In this document: positions 13,301 to 24,780 of the stretch, piece by piece | Layout: each line of letters opens with the position of its first letter | Numbering within the stretch: position 1 is the first letter of the stretch | NCBI RefSeq assembly: GCF_018320785.1 | Contig: NC_054877.1 | Span: forward strand, 10,187,030-10,251,029 | Direction of reading: 5' to 3' | From: Cheilinus undulatus | Taxonomy: Eukaryota; Chordata; Actinopteri; Labriformes; Labridae | DNA length: 64,000 nucleotides | Program-made: the position numbers and the translations under genes | Notes under the pieces: model-generated | Told to the model about the DNA's origin: nothing | Database searches by the model: none | The model's input: only the letters and a program-made list of their open reading frames with translations

Positions 13301-16300
13301 AAATACAGTTACTCTGGTTAAAATCTGTTTAAGTAAAAGTAAAGATACTCATCCACAAATCTACTCAAGTAAAGGTCAAAATGATTTCAAGTTTACTTTA
13401 AGTACTGAGTAGCAACCGGGGAGTTGTACTTTTTTTATTTTCAAGAACAACAAGAGAACAGATCTCCATAATAAAGTTAAATACAAATTTCCATTTCCAT
13501 AAAGTAGAACTGCACATGAAAGTGTTAAATATTTTACAGTATGACAGAGCTGCAGTAACACTTGAATATCTGTGGTACGCTGGATCTCCTCTGAACAAAA
13601 CAAGCAGAGTCATCCTCATAGCAAGACAATGCATTCTGATGAAGAACATTAACAATGGGCACAGGCAGAAAGTCTAACTCAGAGGATACAGTGCTGTGAA
13701 AAAGTATTTGCCCCCTTTCTGATTCCTGATGTTTTCGCATGTTTATCACACTTAAATGTTTCAGATCATCAAACCAGTTTTTAGATTTCACAAAGACAAC
13801 CCAAGTGAGTACAAAATGCAGTTTTTAAATGATGATTTTATTTATTAAGGGTAAATAAATCCAAACCTATCTGGCCCTATATGAAAAAGTAATTGCTCCC
13901 TGAACCTAATAACTGGTTGTGCCACCCTTAGCAGCAATAACTGAAATCAAGCGTTTGTGATAACTGGTGATGAGTCTTTTGCATTGCTGTGGAGGAATTT
14001 TGGTCCACTCTTCTTCGCAGCATTTTTTTTTAACTCAGCTTTCACTCATTGGAGGATTTTCAAGCATAGACTGCCCATTTAAGGTCACACCACAGCATTT
14101 CAATTGGATTTAAGCCCAAACCCTGACTGGGCCATTCCAAAACCTTAATTTTGTTTATTTTGAGCCATTCAATGGTGGACTTGCTGGTATGTTTCAGGTT
14201 GTTGTCCTGCTGCATAACCAAAGAACACTTAAGCCTTGAGGTCATGAACTGATGGCCGGATGTTTGCATTCAGGATTTTCTGGTAGACTGCAGAATTCAT
14301 TGTTCCATCAATCACAGCAAGTGGTCCAGGTCCTGAAGCAGCAAAGCAGCCTCAGACCATCACACTGACACCACCATGTTTGACTGTTGGTCTGATGTTC
14401 TTTTTATCAATTGCTGTGTTATTTTTACTCCAGATGTAACAGGACACACACCTTCCAAAAAGTTCAACTTTTGTCTCGTCAGTCCACAGAATATTTCTCA
14501 AAAAGTCTTGGGGATCATCAAGATGTTTCTTGGCAAATGTGAGACGAGCTTTTGTGTTCTTTTTGGTCAGCAGTAGTTTTGGCCTTGGAACTCTCCCATG
14601 ATGCCATTTTTTCCCAGTGTCTTTCTAATGGTTGAGTCATGAACACTGACCTTAACTGAGGCCAGTGAGACCTGCAGTTCTTGGATGGGGTTTTGGGTTC
14701 TTTTGTGACCTCCTGGATGAGTTGTCGTTGCACTCTTGAAGTAATTATGGTTGGCCGACCACTCCTGGGAAGGTTCACCTCTGTTCCCAGTTTTCTCCAT
14801 TTGTGGATAATGGCTCTGACTGTGGTTCACTGGAGTCCCAAGGCCTTGGAAATGGCTTTGTAACCTTTTTCTAGACTGATAGATTTCAACCACTTTGTTC
14901 TTGAATTTCTTTGGATCATGGATCGTGTCTTTTAGAGGTCTTGTAGCCTACTTCACTTTGTCTGACAGCTTCTATTTAAGTGATTTCTTCATTAAACAAA
15001 TCTAGCGGGAACCAGACCTGGGTGTGGCCAGTGAAAATGAACTCAGCTTTCCGAGAACCATGGTTAACCACAGACAAATCATGATTTCACAAGGGGGGCA
15101 AATACTTTTTCACACAGGACCTGATAGGTTTGGATTTTTTTACCCTTAATAAGTAAATCATCATTTTTGTAACTGCATTTTGTATTTATTTGGGGTGTCT
15201 TTGTGAGATATCAAAATTGGTTTGATGATCCAAAACATTTAAGTGTGATAAATATGCAAAAAAAAATCAGGAATCAGAAAGGGGGCAAATACTTTGTCAG
15301 AGCACTGTAACTTCACTCATGGTACAAATGTGTCTCACATCAAAGTCAACAACAATCAACCATAAGCAAAAGAACTCCAGCAGGGATCACCAAACAACAG
15401 GAAACATCTAAACACAACTAAACACATAAAAACACATCTAAATGCTCTGCTCAAGGGCATGATGGGAAACACCATCCACACATCCCCCAGATTTGAAATG
15501 CTACTGAGCTGAGCTTAGATCAATTGACCTCTTACAGAGTGTGACTAACACTGATGGATCAACACTGTTAAGTAACTCCAACACTGAAGATTATTTCACT
15601 CAGAATGGAGTTAAAATAACTCAGAAATATTTAACCCTTAGATATCAACACTCCAGTTTTTGCTGTCAATGGATGTGATGTAGACTCATTCTTTCTCTGA
15701 GCTACTGTGTTAGTCTACAGAGGTGGAAAAAGTACAGGAGTATAGTATTCAAGTTACAGTACAGTTACTCTGGTTGAAATTTACTTAAATAGGAGTGAAA
15801 ATACTGATTTCAAAATGTGTTCAGAAGAGTACTAGTACCCCCAAAAAACTCCTCAATTACAATAATTTGAGCAGAAACTTTCTATCATCCTCCCCACCTC
15901 CACCCATGAAAAAGGAAGCAAACAAAAAGGAAACATGCTCGCCTACAAACCTGCTGCTGACACGGATGGTGAGACTTTTTGTCAGTGAGAGAGAGAAGAC
16001 GTGACTTTACGTAGGTTTTTTTGTCACAGCTCGCCCCGACTTCACTCCTACAGTGTGAGCATTGAAACAATGAAGTGTGAGCAGATAAATCATGCACAAT
16101 GGTTGTGCATTAAAAGTGGTTCAGTTAAACAGTATGGGCTGACATCTGACCACATCCGTCACAGGGTCAGCTTAAAATTGCACAGTGAACATCAGACTTT
16201 ACTGGATCTCTGTGTGGCTGGGCTCACTGCTCTGCTGCAGACAAGAAAGCTCTGCATAGAGTAGTTAAAACAGCTGAAAAGATTATTGTTACTCTGACTT

Positions 16301-19300
16301 GAAGAAGGCTGCACTTTATTCAACAAGTGTCTAATATTTAGTTTTTATCCTGATTTTAGCCCTAGGTTCTTGTATGCTTTTATCTTTTTATTATATTCTT
16401 AATGATAATTGTCCTCTTTTAATGTTGTAAATGCTGAGCTTACACTGACAAAAGTCATTATTCTATTCTACTTTATTCTGTTCAGTAGGAATTTTATTAT
16501 TGTAGCCAAACTGACAAAACTATTCATTCTTAAACTTAAACACCTGCTGCAGCATAGAAAGGGCCGGTGAACATTAATCATCATTAAATGTCTGCATTAA
16601 CTTAAAAATCACACCTTGAATTTTTACTTTTTCTGTCATGTTTTGTTTTCAATTTATATTGCCAGATGTTTATTTTTAACACTAAATTCCTATCCTACTT
16701 AAGTAATGTTGATGTTATGTCCTTTTCTATCTTTCTTAGGAGGCAGAATGATACAAACTTTTTGTTTAGTGGAACTTTATCATTTTCTAAATGATTAAAA
16801 GGTTTGATAGCATTCAAATCTAAATAGGTGTCTTGAATGCTCATAAATACCTGATAAGCAAATCAAAGAGAGCATTTCCTCAGACCCTCCTTAGTTTTGT
16901 CTAAGCACCAGATATTTAAAGCACCTTCTTTGGTAAAATCATCCTCTCACGTGGCTTTCCTTATCACTGTTATGCAGATGATGTACAGCTATTCTTCTTC
17001 CTTCCACCAGATGACACAGTTTTCTCAGCTCAGATCTCATAATGCCTCGCTGATCTTTCTAAATGGATGAAGGGATGTTAAACTCAACCTGTCCAAGACT
17101 GAGCTTGTTATCTTGTTTGGCCCCTAGGGTTGCAGGTGATGCTTGGCATGTAGTTTCCACCAAATTTTTTTATCCATTAATTTATCCATTAATTTATTTA
17201 TTGTTAGTTGTAGAGCATTTATCAGGAACTATAATCTGGCTCATTCTCTTTTCCTTAGAAGACTGTCCTTTCCTGAGCCTTCAGGAGGTCATTTTTCTAA
17301 TAACAGTCTGAGTGAGTTTATTAGTTGGCATCTGAAATATGCTGGGGTGAGTTCATGGAAAAGATGTTGGAAAACCTATCCATTAATGCATTTTGTAAAT
17401 ATAAATGTGGTATATAATATCTAAAAATATATAGTTTATAACTCACCCCTTTTTCTTTCAGGCTGTTCATGCTTTTAAAATAAAACTAGTTTATTTATGC
17501 CTGCACTGATATTTCTCTGAGTGTCTGAAGAAAGTCTATAGCAGTGGTACTCCCCTTATTCTGCCCAAGAGAAATATTATCTTAAAATACTTTAGTAAGA
17601 GCTACATTTCAAAGATTTCAGAGATTTACTTTGGGATCCACGTACATAGAATACACACATGTATACACATATTTGGGATTAAAAATCACTCACACAGGAA
17701 ATTTTAATCTGGCTGTGAATGAGCTCAGAGAGAAGTGAAGAAAGGTTTTCATTTCATTAAGAAATCTTCAAATTTTCATTTACCAGTCAGAATCTGGCTC
17801 CAAATCTTTAAATCAGTAATTGAACCAATATTACTATATGGCAGTGAAGTGTTCTGTCCCATATGGGACCCCATAGAGACCCTGCCTACAAAGATCTGTG
17901 AGGGTCCACAGAAACACCACCAACAATGAGTGCACAGCAGAATTAGGCCAATTTCGGCTTTTTAATCCCCATCCAAAAAAGAGCCATCAAATTTCACAAA
18001 CACCTAAAAACTACGGGTGCAACGATACACAAAATTCATGGTTTGGATCATTCGATACATTTTTGTCACGGTTCAATACTTTGTCGATACAAAAATAGAG
18101 AAATTTCCATGCCTTTTTTTACTTGTTTATTGAAAATTAAATGTATCTATTGCAGCTGTACCTGACACATGTTCTGCTGTGCATACTTAGCACCATATAA
18201 AACAAAAACAGCCCCATGTAAAGATAAGAATAATATTTAAAAAAAATACATTTATCTGATGGAGAACTCACCCATCTTATGTGGTGCATTCTTAGCAGCA
18301 GAGTGTATATTACAAATGAATTGCTCCCTAAATATTTTTTGAAACATTCTAACAACACAGTATCAACCAAATACAGTACTGTATCATTTGGGGGTCCCTG
18401 ATGGTGTATTTTCTATTTTTGGCAGAGTATAAAACAAACACACCCAATCCCTGACATGAAAACAATTTTAGAACCACTGTTCTGTGGTTTACAAGAAGAA
18501 TATTTAAAAAGACATCAAATGAAAAATTAAATGTATCTGGTGCAGGTATACCTGACACATGTTCTGCTGTGCAGAACAGATCCACTGAGCTTTCAGCACA
18601 GAGCGCCTCATCAGAAGTTGATAAAATAAATATAAAATGGAGTATTGTTCGATTCAGTGGTCTCGGTTCGATCCACCACTGTATTGAATGGTTCAAGACA
18701 GATACATGTATTGTTGCACCCCTACTAAAAACCAGGGAGCACAGCTCCTTCCACCACAAAGCTCTGCTTTACCAAGAGGAGACCCTGGAGAAGAGCCCCC
18801 TCAGCCTACTGATCCTGAGGCTCAGCTCACTTTACCGTACCAGGCCTCAGAACACCTTACAATTCGAGGCCTCAGGACAGCCCTGACACCATCCCAACCA
18901 ATCATATTATAGTGAAAAAGAATAATATTATTGGACATGCACAACAAGAACTCAAAGTAGACTCCAGTGTTACTGGGCTCCAAACAGACAGTACACTATC
19001 ATAAACAGGCACAGGCTTTGAGGAAGATCATTTTAAGTTCTCTTTGGGCCTTGGCTTCATTTACAGCAGCATACGTCAGTCTTTTTAATGACTGTTATTC
19101 CCTAATTTAACTGTAATTTCCTCTCAGAGTCACAAAGTTCCTCACCATGAACCTTTTTCTTAGTGGAATTTTTACAATTCCCCCTTATAAAGGGAATCAT
19201 CCAGATGAAATGAAGTTGATTTAAAAGATATGAAGATGGACTTTTAGATTAACTGGTGGTTTAATGCAGCAACCAGGAAGTGACTCAAGAGGCAAAAACA

Positions 19301-19609
19301 ATAATATTTTCAATAAGTAGACCCTCATTTAATTACAGACTTAGATGCTGTTCAAACTTACTGTTTAAATATTTTCATTTGTTGATTAAATCCAGATTTA
19401 TACTGTTATAAAATAACTTAGTCTAAAGTACAGTAAATACTTTCATATTAGAAATAAATACATAGAATGTATGTGTAGATTAAGTTTTAAGACCTTGCCA
19501 TAAAGACAACCCCTAAACAATGGACACAAACTATAAATGTGATGAAGTTCTTACCTTGGGCTTCACATGATGAGAGTAGAAACAGAGCAACAACCACGAA
19601 GGAGTCCAT
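4133..19609 (-). CDS. CD2/SLAM-family-like Ig receptor, copy A (spliced, six coding exons)
   Basis: Exons in transcript order: 19555-19609, 11317-11613, 10974-11237, 10295-10411, 8106-8149, 4133-4339. They join in frame to 984 nt (327 residues and stop). Exons 1-4 end in phase 1, as is usual for Ig genes; exon 5 ends in phase 0. Layout: signal peptide (1-18), V-like domain (about 19-118), C2 domain with six cysteines (about 118-206), transmembrane helix (about 220-240), tail with TVYADP, TIYSLL and SLYATV. A first Ig domain lacking the B/F-strand cysteine pair, followed by a disulfide-rich C2 domain and a tyrosine-motif tail, is the CD2/SLAM plan. By family knowledge it would be a leukocyte surface receptor signalling through SH2 proteins such as SAP or phosphatases; ligand unknown. 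Intron 1 is 7.9 kb and full of transposons. Extra or alternative exons cannot be excluded. Confidence 0.82.
5118..6176 (+). mobile_element. Tc1-like transposon, decayed (unit A)
   Basis: Inverted ends share GGACAAAAGTATTTGGC-type sequence, flanked by TA. Decayed transposase on the plus strand ([33 protein letters not shown]) with stops. Also in unit B at 38905-41484, where it is split by a later insertion. Lies in receptor intron 5. Confidence 0.75.
6186..7510. mobile_element. TIR DNA transposon, non-autonomous, unit A only
   Basis: About 1.3 kb. Ends share GCACTCACACTAGGCCATCC in inverted orientation (near 6191 and 7508). Absent from the matching Tc1 right flank in unit B, so inserted after the duplication or lost from B. 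Target duplication not clear; no transposase seen. Confidence 0.65.
8106..8149 (-). CDS. Copy A exon 5: cytoplasmic exon with TVYADP
   Basis: 44 nt between CTGCAG and GAG|GTAAGG. With the carried base it reads [15 protein letters not shown] and ends in phase 0. The tyrosine sits in an acidic context but lacks the V/I/L expected three residues after it in ITIM/ITSM motifs. Confidence 0.78.
8150..9513. other. Receptor copy A intron 4, 3' part
   Basis: Collinear with unit B 42147-43450. I see no exon or recognisable element here. Confidence 0.5.
9514..9908. mobile_element. Short hAT-like element, unit A only
   Basis: 395 bp with inverted ends CAGGGTTGCCAAG / CTGGCAACCCTG. Flanks CTCGTGCT and CATGTGCT are an imperfect 8-bp duplication. 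Unit B has the empty site near 43450. Lies in receptor intron 4. Confidence 0.7.
10295..10411 (-). CDS. Copy A exon 4: transmembrane exon
   Basis: 117 nt, phase 1-1, after a GTTTTAG acceptor. A short stalk ([15 protein letters not shown]) leads into a Val/Leu-rich helix of about 20 residues, then YRWYKSK as a basic stop-transfer. Donor G|GTAAGTC. Confidence 0.85.
10974..11237 (-). CDS. Copy A exon 3: C2-type Ig domain
   Basis: 264 nt, phase 1-1. Starts [13 protein letters not shown] and has six cysteines, including VICNHSNQ and a closing EDLC. Two disulfides and a cysteine at the end of the domain are typical of the membrane-proximal domain of SLAM/CD2 relatives. N-glycosylation sequons include NLT, NNT and NHS. 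Donor CTTG|GTAAGAC. Confidence 0.83.
11317..11613 (-). CDS. Copy A exon 2: V-like Ig domain
   Basis: Acceptor TTTACAG, donor CAGG|GTAAGT, 297 nt, phase 1-1. Begins ETPVFKRTG. It contains LTWLFN (C-strand tryptophan), SLLLKNVQ (E strand) and DSGVYTARV (F strand). The B-strand cysteine is absent and the F-strand cysteine position is alanine, as in the first domain of CD2-type receptors. Confidence 0.85.
12354..12374. repeat. Poly-T run
   Basis: 21 consecutive T in copy A intron 1; only a few T at the matching place in unit B. Confidence 0.9.
12635..12706 (+). repeat. Retroposon-type 3' tail in intron 1
   Basis: TATAAAGCACTTTGAAAT followed by GTGCTCTATAAATAAAGT, a typical fish LINE/SINE tail. 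Also in unit B (48650-48722). Confidence 0.45.
13118..13178 (-). mobile_element. hAT end fragment
   Basis: Reverse of the first 60 bases of the 2126-2412 hAT family (GTGGGTCCCAACCCATCAGC-type segment, then GAGAACCA). Also at 49801-49863. A short TA run follows. Confidence 0.55.
13689..15307 (-). mobile_element. Tc1-like transposon, full length but defective, unit A only
   Basis: 1619 bp flanked by TA (13687-13688, 15308-15309). Inverted repeats of about 215 bp start CAGTGCTGTGAAAAAGTATT / CAGTGCTCTGACAAAGTATT. A minus-strand transposase remnant spans about 14060-14930 (helix-turn-helix region, then [17 protein letters not shown]) with frameshifts and stops. Lies in copy A intron 1; the matching stretch of unit B has no copy. 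Confidence 0.88.
15308..16960. other. Receptor copy A intron 1, no recognised element
   Basis: Collinear with unit B from about 53580 onward. Short frames only. Identity to B rises from moderate to very high toward the right end. Confidence 0.4.
16970..17128 (+). mobile_element. L2-like LINE reverse transcriptase fragment
   Basis: Reads [20 protein letters not shown] and, after frame breaks, [21 protein letters not shown] is the catalytic box of reverse transcriptase. Same piece in unit B. Confidence 0.7.
17735..18950 (+). mobile_element. L1/Tx1-like LINE ORF2 C-terminal fragment split by a hAT
   Basis: Left part reads [20 protein letters not shown] and, after a frame change, an [12 protein letters not shown] segment. 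Right part resumes with [20 protein letters not shown]. The hAT at 18012-18724 separates the parts. Same arrangement in unit B at 55518-56735. Confidence 0.65.
18012..18724. mobile_element. Non-autonomous hAT inserted in a LINE
   Basis: 713 bp with ends TACGGGTGCAACGATAC and, inverted, TAGGGGTGCAACAATAC. Flanked by a perfect 8-bp duplication CTAAAAAC (18004-18011, 18725-18732). No transposase frame. Confidence 0.88.
19555..19609 (-). CDS. Copy A exon 1: signal peptide
   Basis: Encodes [18 protein letters not shown] plus the first base of the next codon. It has a short polar start, a hydrophobic core and a likely cleavage around SCEA/Q. The donor is G|GTAAGAAC. The start is the only ATG giving a signal peptide that splices in frame to the V exon. 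Identical in copy B. Confidence 0.82.
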
Positions 19610-19690
19610 TTCTCAGAATGAGAGAAACGGGAAGGACCTGACTTTATGCTGCTTTAGAGGGAGTGTCACAACTTCCTTTTTTTCATGCAT
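19610..19690 (-). promoter_or_regulatory. Putative promoter/5' UTR of copy A
   Basis: Just upstream of the ATG the plus strand shows TTCTCAGAA (a TTCN3GAA STAT-type palindrome, overlapping the start region), GAAACGGGAA at 19624-19633 (IRF-ETS composite-like), ACTTTATGCT (reverse CATAAAG, weak TATA-like) and ACTTCC at 19671-19676 (ETS/PU.1 core on the minus strand). These are short motifs consistent with leukocyte expression, which is an inference. Confidence 0.35.
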
Positions 19691-19910
19691 TATTTTCTTC
19701 CAAAAAAACCTATTTTAGACGTCAACTAGCTACCTTAATTCTCTTAAACAGACTCCTTCTGTCTGCTACAGTCAGAAACTGTTCAACAGTTAAAAACATT
19801 CAAACTTTATGACTTTATCATACATTTACATTTTATCTGATAAACTGCTTTTGAGAGTTGAACACAGTTCCTTTATTACAGACAGTGTCGATCAACAACT
19901 CCTCCATGTA

Positions 19911-21157
19911 GCTTTAAACAGTAAATATATCTTGAAAAAAAAGAAGACACACATCGTTAATCCTTGCATTAAGTTGTGAAATGTGCTTCCCACAGAGGCT
20001 GAAATGCTGACATACAGAAAAAGCATCCTGTGGACCTTTACTAATGAGAGATGTCAGAGTGAGGACTGCTGCCTAGATAATCTTTAGTTTATTTTAAAGA
20101 GCTGATGGTTCCACGGGAGGATTCTGTGAAGGAAACTTATTTAAGGAAAAAGCTTAGAGGTGCAGATTTAGGAGTAGAAACTGAACAGAAAGGATGAAAA
20201 TTTAGGACTCGCCCTGTAGAAGTGGGATGTAGAGGGTTTGTAGGTCAGCAGTTTCGAGCTGGGAGTGCAGGGACAGTTAAAGAGAGGTCAGATGACAGTT
20301 CAGGCCAGTCAGTGGATTTGGATGAGGAGGAATGATGTCAGCTGTGGGCTAAAATGAAGGCTGAGGAAACCCCTTAACTCCTCTAGTTTGTAATAATCTG
20401 CTCTTTTCTCTCTTCCCTTATGAAAATGAGGGAGTAGGGGGGAGGGAGAGCCATGCCAGGAGGGGTGTGTGCCCACAGCAGGTAAGATGATGATGTCTCT
20501 GTGTTGACAGGGTGAGAGCTGGCATGGAGAGGATGGCTCTAGAACGTTGGAGATCACTGTTCAGCTCTCTGGAGGAAACACTGATGAAGAAGGGTTCCCA
20601 CCTGACGACCCAGGTGAAGGGTTGGTTTCTTTCTACCCTTCAGTCTGCACGGCTGACTGGTGGAGACAAAGTATTGGAGTAAAAAAGGGTTTTTTTTACT
20701 GAGTGCTGATCCTCTTTGTAGGGCACTGGTATCTTGTGTTTTTTCAGAATCTAGAACCAATCAGGCGATTGCTGCTTTAGTCAGAAACAGAGAATCTGGC
20801 TCAATGTTAACACAATTATCTTGTTAATCCTGATTAAAACTTCTAATGAGAGACGCCAAACAGAAAAAACCCTTAAATAACTGGAATCAAGTTTATTTAA
20901 TCGTTCATTTAAGCGATTATAGTCTCAGTTCATCTTCATTCAAACTCTCTTTACAGCTCTCTCTTGATGTTAAAAAGGGGAAGGTTAAAAAAAAATCACA
21001 ATTTCCCAAATCAGTCTCATCTTTGCTTCACCCATTGTGTCCAAACCATCATTATTCATTTCAAACAGAACCATCATCAGTAACTTACAAAATCTCTCAC
21101 ATCATCTCTAACCATCGAGTGGTGCAGCAATCTGACAGTTCCTCCTGTGTTTCTGTC
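19911..21157. other. Unassigned sequence right of unit A
   Basis: Not repeated elsewhere in the window. Only short frames, none with a recognisable domain. A long pyrimidine/purine-biased stretch lies near 20390-20470. Confidence 0.4.
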
Positions 21158-21165
21158 ATCTAAAG

Positions 21166-22206
21166 CAGTGGTTCCCAACCTTTTTTTCCTCAGGCCAACT
21201 CATATCTGAGGAAAGCTAAGACCCCCCCCCCACCACCACCTCCACCACACACACACATACACACACACACACAGTACCCACCAGGGAAAATTAACATCAC
21301 TCAACATCAAGAAGAAACGAAATGTAATCTGATCATTTTCAAGAAAAAAAAACCTTGAAATTCCTAAATTTGAAGTCATTAATTTAAGAGGAAAAAAACT
21401 AAAAGTTGTGAATGTTCATGAAGCAAAACTCAGAACATTTTTTTAAAAAAAGTCAGGATTAAAAAAAAATCAGAATTCTGACTTTAATTTAAAATTCTGA
21501 CATTCCTTTAGGAACTTTACTTTCATCTTAGACTTCTACTTTTTTCTCAAAACTTTGTCTTTCATCTCAGAATTTTGAATTTAATTGCACCGGTCTCTTG
21601 TTGCTGCTTGTTTACATCACGACTCTGCCACGCCTGAAAGTACTGCCCCTCGTTGCTGATTGGTCCTGTCACTTTCTAACCGGGCCCAGACTGTTCAGAT
21701 GGGAGCTTTGCAAGATGGATTCGCCAGTAAAAGACAAGGAAACAGGCGTATCCATCTGTTTTGCAAGGTTGAGAATTTTGACTTTAATACCAGAATTCTG
21801 TCTCTTTTTCTCAGAATGCTGACTTTAATCTCAGAATTAAAAACCCATCTCAAAAAATGTATTTTCAGTAGCCCTAATCCTCTTCTGTAGTTTTCATTTT
21901 TGTTTCTTGTAAATTTTTGACTTTCCACTGTTGAGAATTTAAGTTTCTGATGCCAAAATTCAATAGTTTCTTTTAAATCAGTAATTGTGAGATATCTAGT
22001 AATTTTCCAACTTCTTTAAACTAAATTCTGAGTTTGTTTGTTTTCCTCTGGAGTTCCTCAAAAAGTATTTAATATAATTAAAAACTATATGGACATCCAA
22101 TTTTGACAACACCAGAGCAGACATGGTCCTGCATCCCCCTAAGACCTAAGGCGCCCCCCGGACAAGGGGTGCCTGGTCTAGAGGTGCCCCAGGTTGGGAA
22201 CCACTG
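21166..22206. mobile_element. hAT-like element, non-autonomous
   Basis: 1041 bp with ends CAGTGGTTCCCAACCT / AGGTTGGGAACCACTG, flanked by a perfect 8-bp duplication ATCTAAAG (21158-21165, 22207-22214). Internal homopolymer and CA-rich tracts (21223-21275). No transposase recognised. Confidence 0.88.
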
Positions 22207-22895
22207 ATCTAAAGAATAAAAGAAGCTTTGATAAAAATCTGACATCATTAGTAACTCAAACATTAAGGCTCCTAGTATAGAGAGAATGTATGCTGTAGTA
22301 TTTACAGGCTGTATGGCCCAGGTAGGCATTTACATCCATGTCATTTACAGAAGCTGGTTTCAAAGACATCAAACCATTTAAAAAAAAAGGTCTGGAGTAA
22401 AAACATGTGCATACTTGATTACAATCAGTGTTTAAGTGCTTTTAGTAGTTTATTAAACTCATCTTGATTAAGATTTTCTTACTGTGCCTCCTAAGGTGCA
22501 AATGTAGCTAAAGTAGCAAAATGTACATAAAGTGCTAATTTCTGTTTTAAACAGCAGTAACAGTCACAACAGAAACAAAAAGGCCATCACCTTCTTATAC
22601 AGTATCAGTGCACATTCAAACTGAGTTTGACTACATTTCAGTTGTTTAACTACATCAGTGTACAACAGTGCCTTTTCATATGAAACGTACAAACTGTCAA
22701 AACCACAGCTTCCTTTATGAGATGAAGCATAGATAACGGTGAGTGCTCTGTGTAGTTTTACATCAGGTCAAACTGGGAAACAAAGACTGACAGGTACCAC
22801 CTTGAAGTTTTTTTTGTTTTTTTTTTTGAGTCATAAATGTTTTAGGATGACAAACAGAAAGTGAATTTTCCCCCACCATAATGGTAGAGACCCTA

Positions 22896-23940
22896 CACTA
22901 TAGTCCATGGGCCAGACCCCAAAATTTCAGATGTCGGCACCACTCAAGGTGACAAAGGTTTGTAATCATTTTTTAAAAGGTCCATGTCTCTAGTTTATAT
23001 TTTGGTATGATAGCCTTTCCTGAGTGGCAGCTGAGTCATAGTTATCAGCTGATGAAGTTATCAATCAACTGAAAATTGCCATTTTGATGCTGGTGCATGG
23101 TGAATTTCCCTCCAGGGATCAATAAAGTACAACTTTACTTTACTTACAGAATCACTGTGGGACTTAGTGAATTATTCTTTATGTTTAATTACAATAACAC
23201 TCTGTTTATTAATATATTTTTTTGTTATTTTCAGTTTTTTTATGAAAGAAGGAAAATAAATTTTGTTTTTGAAATACAAAATTACCCAAACCAAAGTATA
23301 TTGGTACAAATGACACTGATTTCTCTCAGCTGTCTCACATACTAATCACCATCTACCTGGACTCAGAGCATATTTGAGAGAATTCCACCTGGTATTGGTC
23401 TAATTTATGGCTCACAATAACAGCTCACAATGAAATAATATGGGTGTATGATGCATTTCCTGAATCCTTACATCCATGTGAATATTCCAATGTCTGAGTT
23501 TTGTGTCCATGATGTTCCTAGTTGTCACAGACCTAAAGGATAGAAAACAATTTAGGCAAAAATTGTGAAAAAATGTGTATCAATGACTGTTTGAAAAGCT
23601 GCTGTTACCTCATTATTTGTCAGAAAGAATTAGAATTGGGCTTAAATGAAAGCTTAGAGTGTCCCCTTTAAAATGATACCAGACACAATATCACAAAACA
23701 CTGACAAATGTCCTTAAACATGAGCCTAAAGCAGAATATGCACCAGCATCAAAATGGCAATTTTCAGTTGATTGATAACTTCATCAGCTGATAACTATGA
23801 CTCAGCTGCCACTCAGGAAAGGCTATCATACCAAAATATAAACTAGAGACATGGACCTTTTAAAAAATGATTACAAACCTTTGTCACCTTGAGTGGTACC
23901 GACATCTGAAATTTTGGGGTCTGGCTCATGGACTATAGTG
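22896..23940. mobile_element. Long-TIR MITE with TA target
   Basis: Inverted arms of about 205 bp (22896-23100 and 23737-23940) start CACTATAGTCCATG and are flanked by TA. The centre begins with a retroposon-type tail (GAATTTCCCTCCAGGGATCA). No protein. Confidence 0.85.
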
Positions 23941-23942
23941 TA

Positions 23943-24780
23943 TGGACTCTTAATACTCCCTTTTCACATACACACATATAGAGCTCTATAAACTTTTATT
24001 TCGCTGGCCAGCATTTTTTTCTTTTCCCCTAAAGGACATTTGCGGTTGTGAATCAAGGATGGTTTGCTACCTTTTGTTTAATGGACTGGGAGAATGTAGA
24101 GGTTAAAATATAATTCCCTGTTAAAACATTCATAAGGAAGACAGAACTTTAAGTTTACAGTAACAACCACTTTGAAACTATTAAAGGAAAATAATAGTTT
24201 TATTTCCTTCCATTTCATATTATTAACAACTGTTTTATAAGGTCACTTTGGAAGTGGTGCTGATGTTTTTTTTAGTTTGATGAGGTATAATTTCCTGTTG
24301 TGCTGAGAATGGTGTTGTGCTTGATCTTATGAGGTTTTATGAGGTTGGATGTTCTTCTGTCCAGAGATCTATGTACTCTGGATCTGTAGTAAACTGATAT
24401 CAAACCCTGAATACATTCTCCTCATTGGTTACATATACACTGAGTTTCTTTTTCTTTATTGCCAATAACTGTTCTCAATAATCTCTGAACTTTGGGAATA
24501 AATTACTTGTACGATTTGAAAATGTGAAAAAGTGTCAGATGACGTCTTCAGGAAAACAAAAGATGTGCATTTTGCAAGATTCAGGTCAATCTGTGGCATT
24601 AACCTTTAATAAAGATGTCTAAGTTCAGTGTGTTTTATTTACAAAATTCTACAAAAGAATTCTTAGATTTATGTTTGAATGTCATTTGACTTCCCAGGAG
24701 ATTTTTAAATTATCAAGCAAGTTTGATATTTGTGATTCTAGGTCGTAGTGCCTCTGACAGAGAACACACAACAACCAAGA
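23943..24780. other. Unassigned sequence
   Basis: AT-rich, no frame or repeat that I recognise. From about 24830 to 25155 the sequence matches, in reverse, the intron upstream of receptor exon 2. Confidence 0.4.

Larger units (their letters stand above)
1..19910. repeat. Segmental duplication, unit A
   Basis: Collinear with 31355-57693. Base 1 aligns with about 31355, and the alignment stops abruptly at 19910 (= 57693). All six receptor exons, introns and several old transposons are shared. Identity by eye is roughly 85-95% over most of the unit and above 99% over about 16.8-19.9 kb. The unit probably extends left of the window. Unit A is about 6.4 kb shorter than B, which the copy-specific insertions largely explain. 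Confidence 0.9.

Noticed and set aside
18349..18759. 136-codon minus-strand frame identical in both units.
   Set aside because: Lies across the hAT and LINE; identity reflects the conversion tract, not coding constraint.
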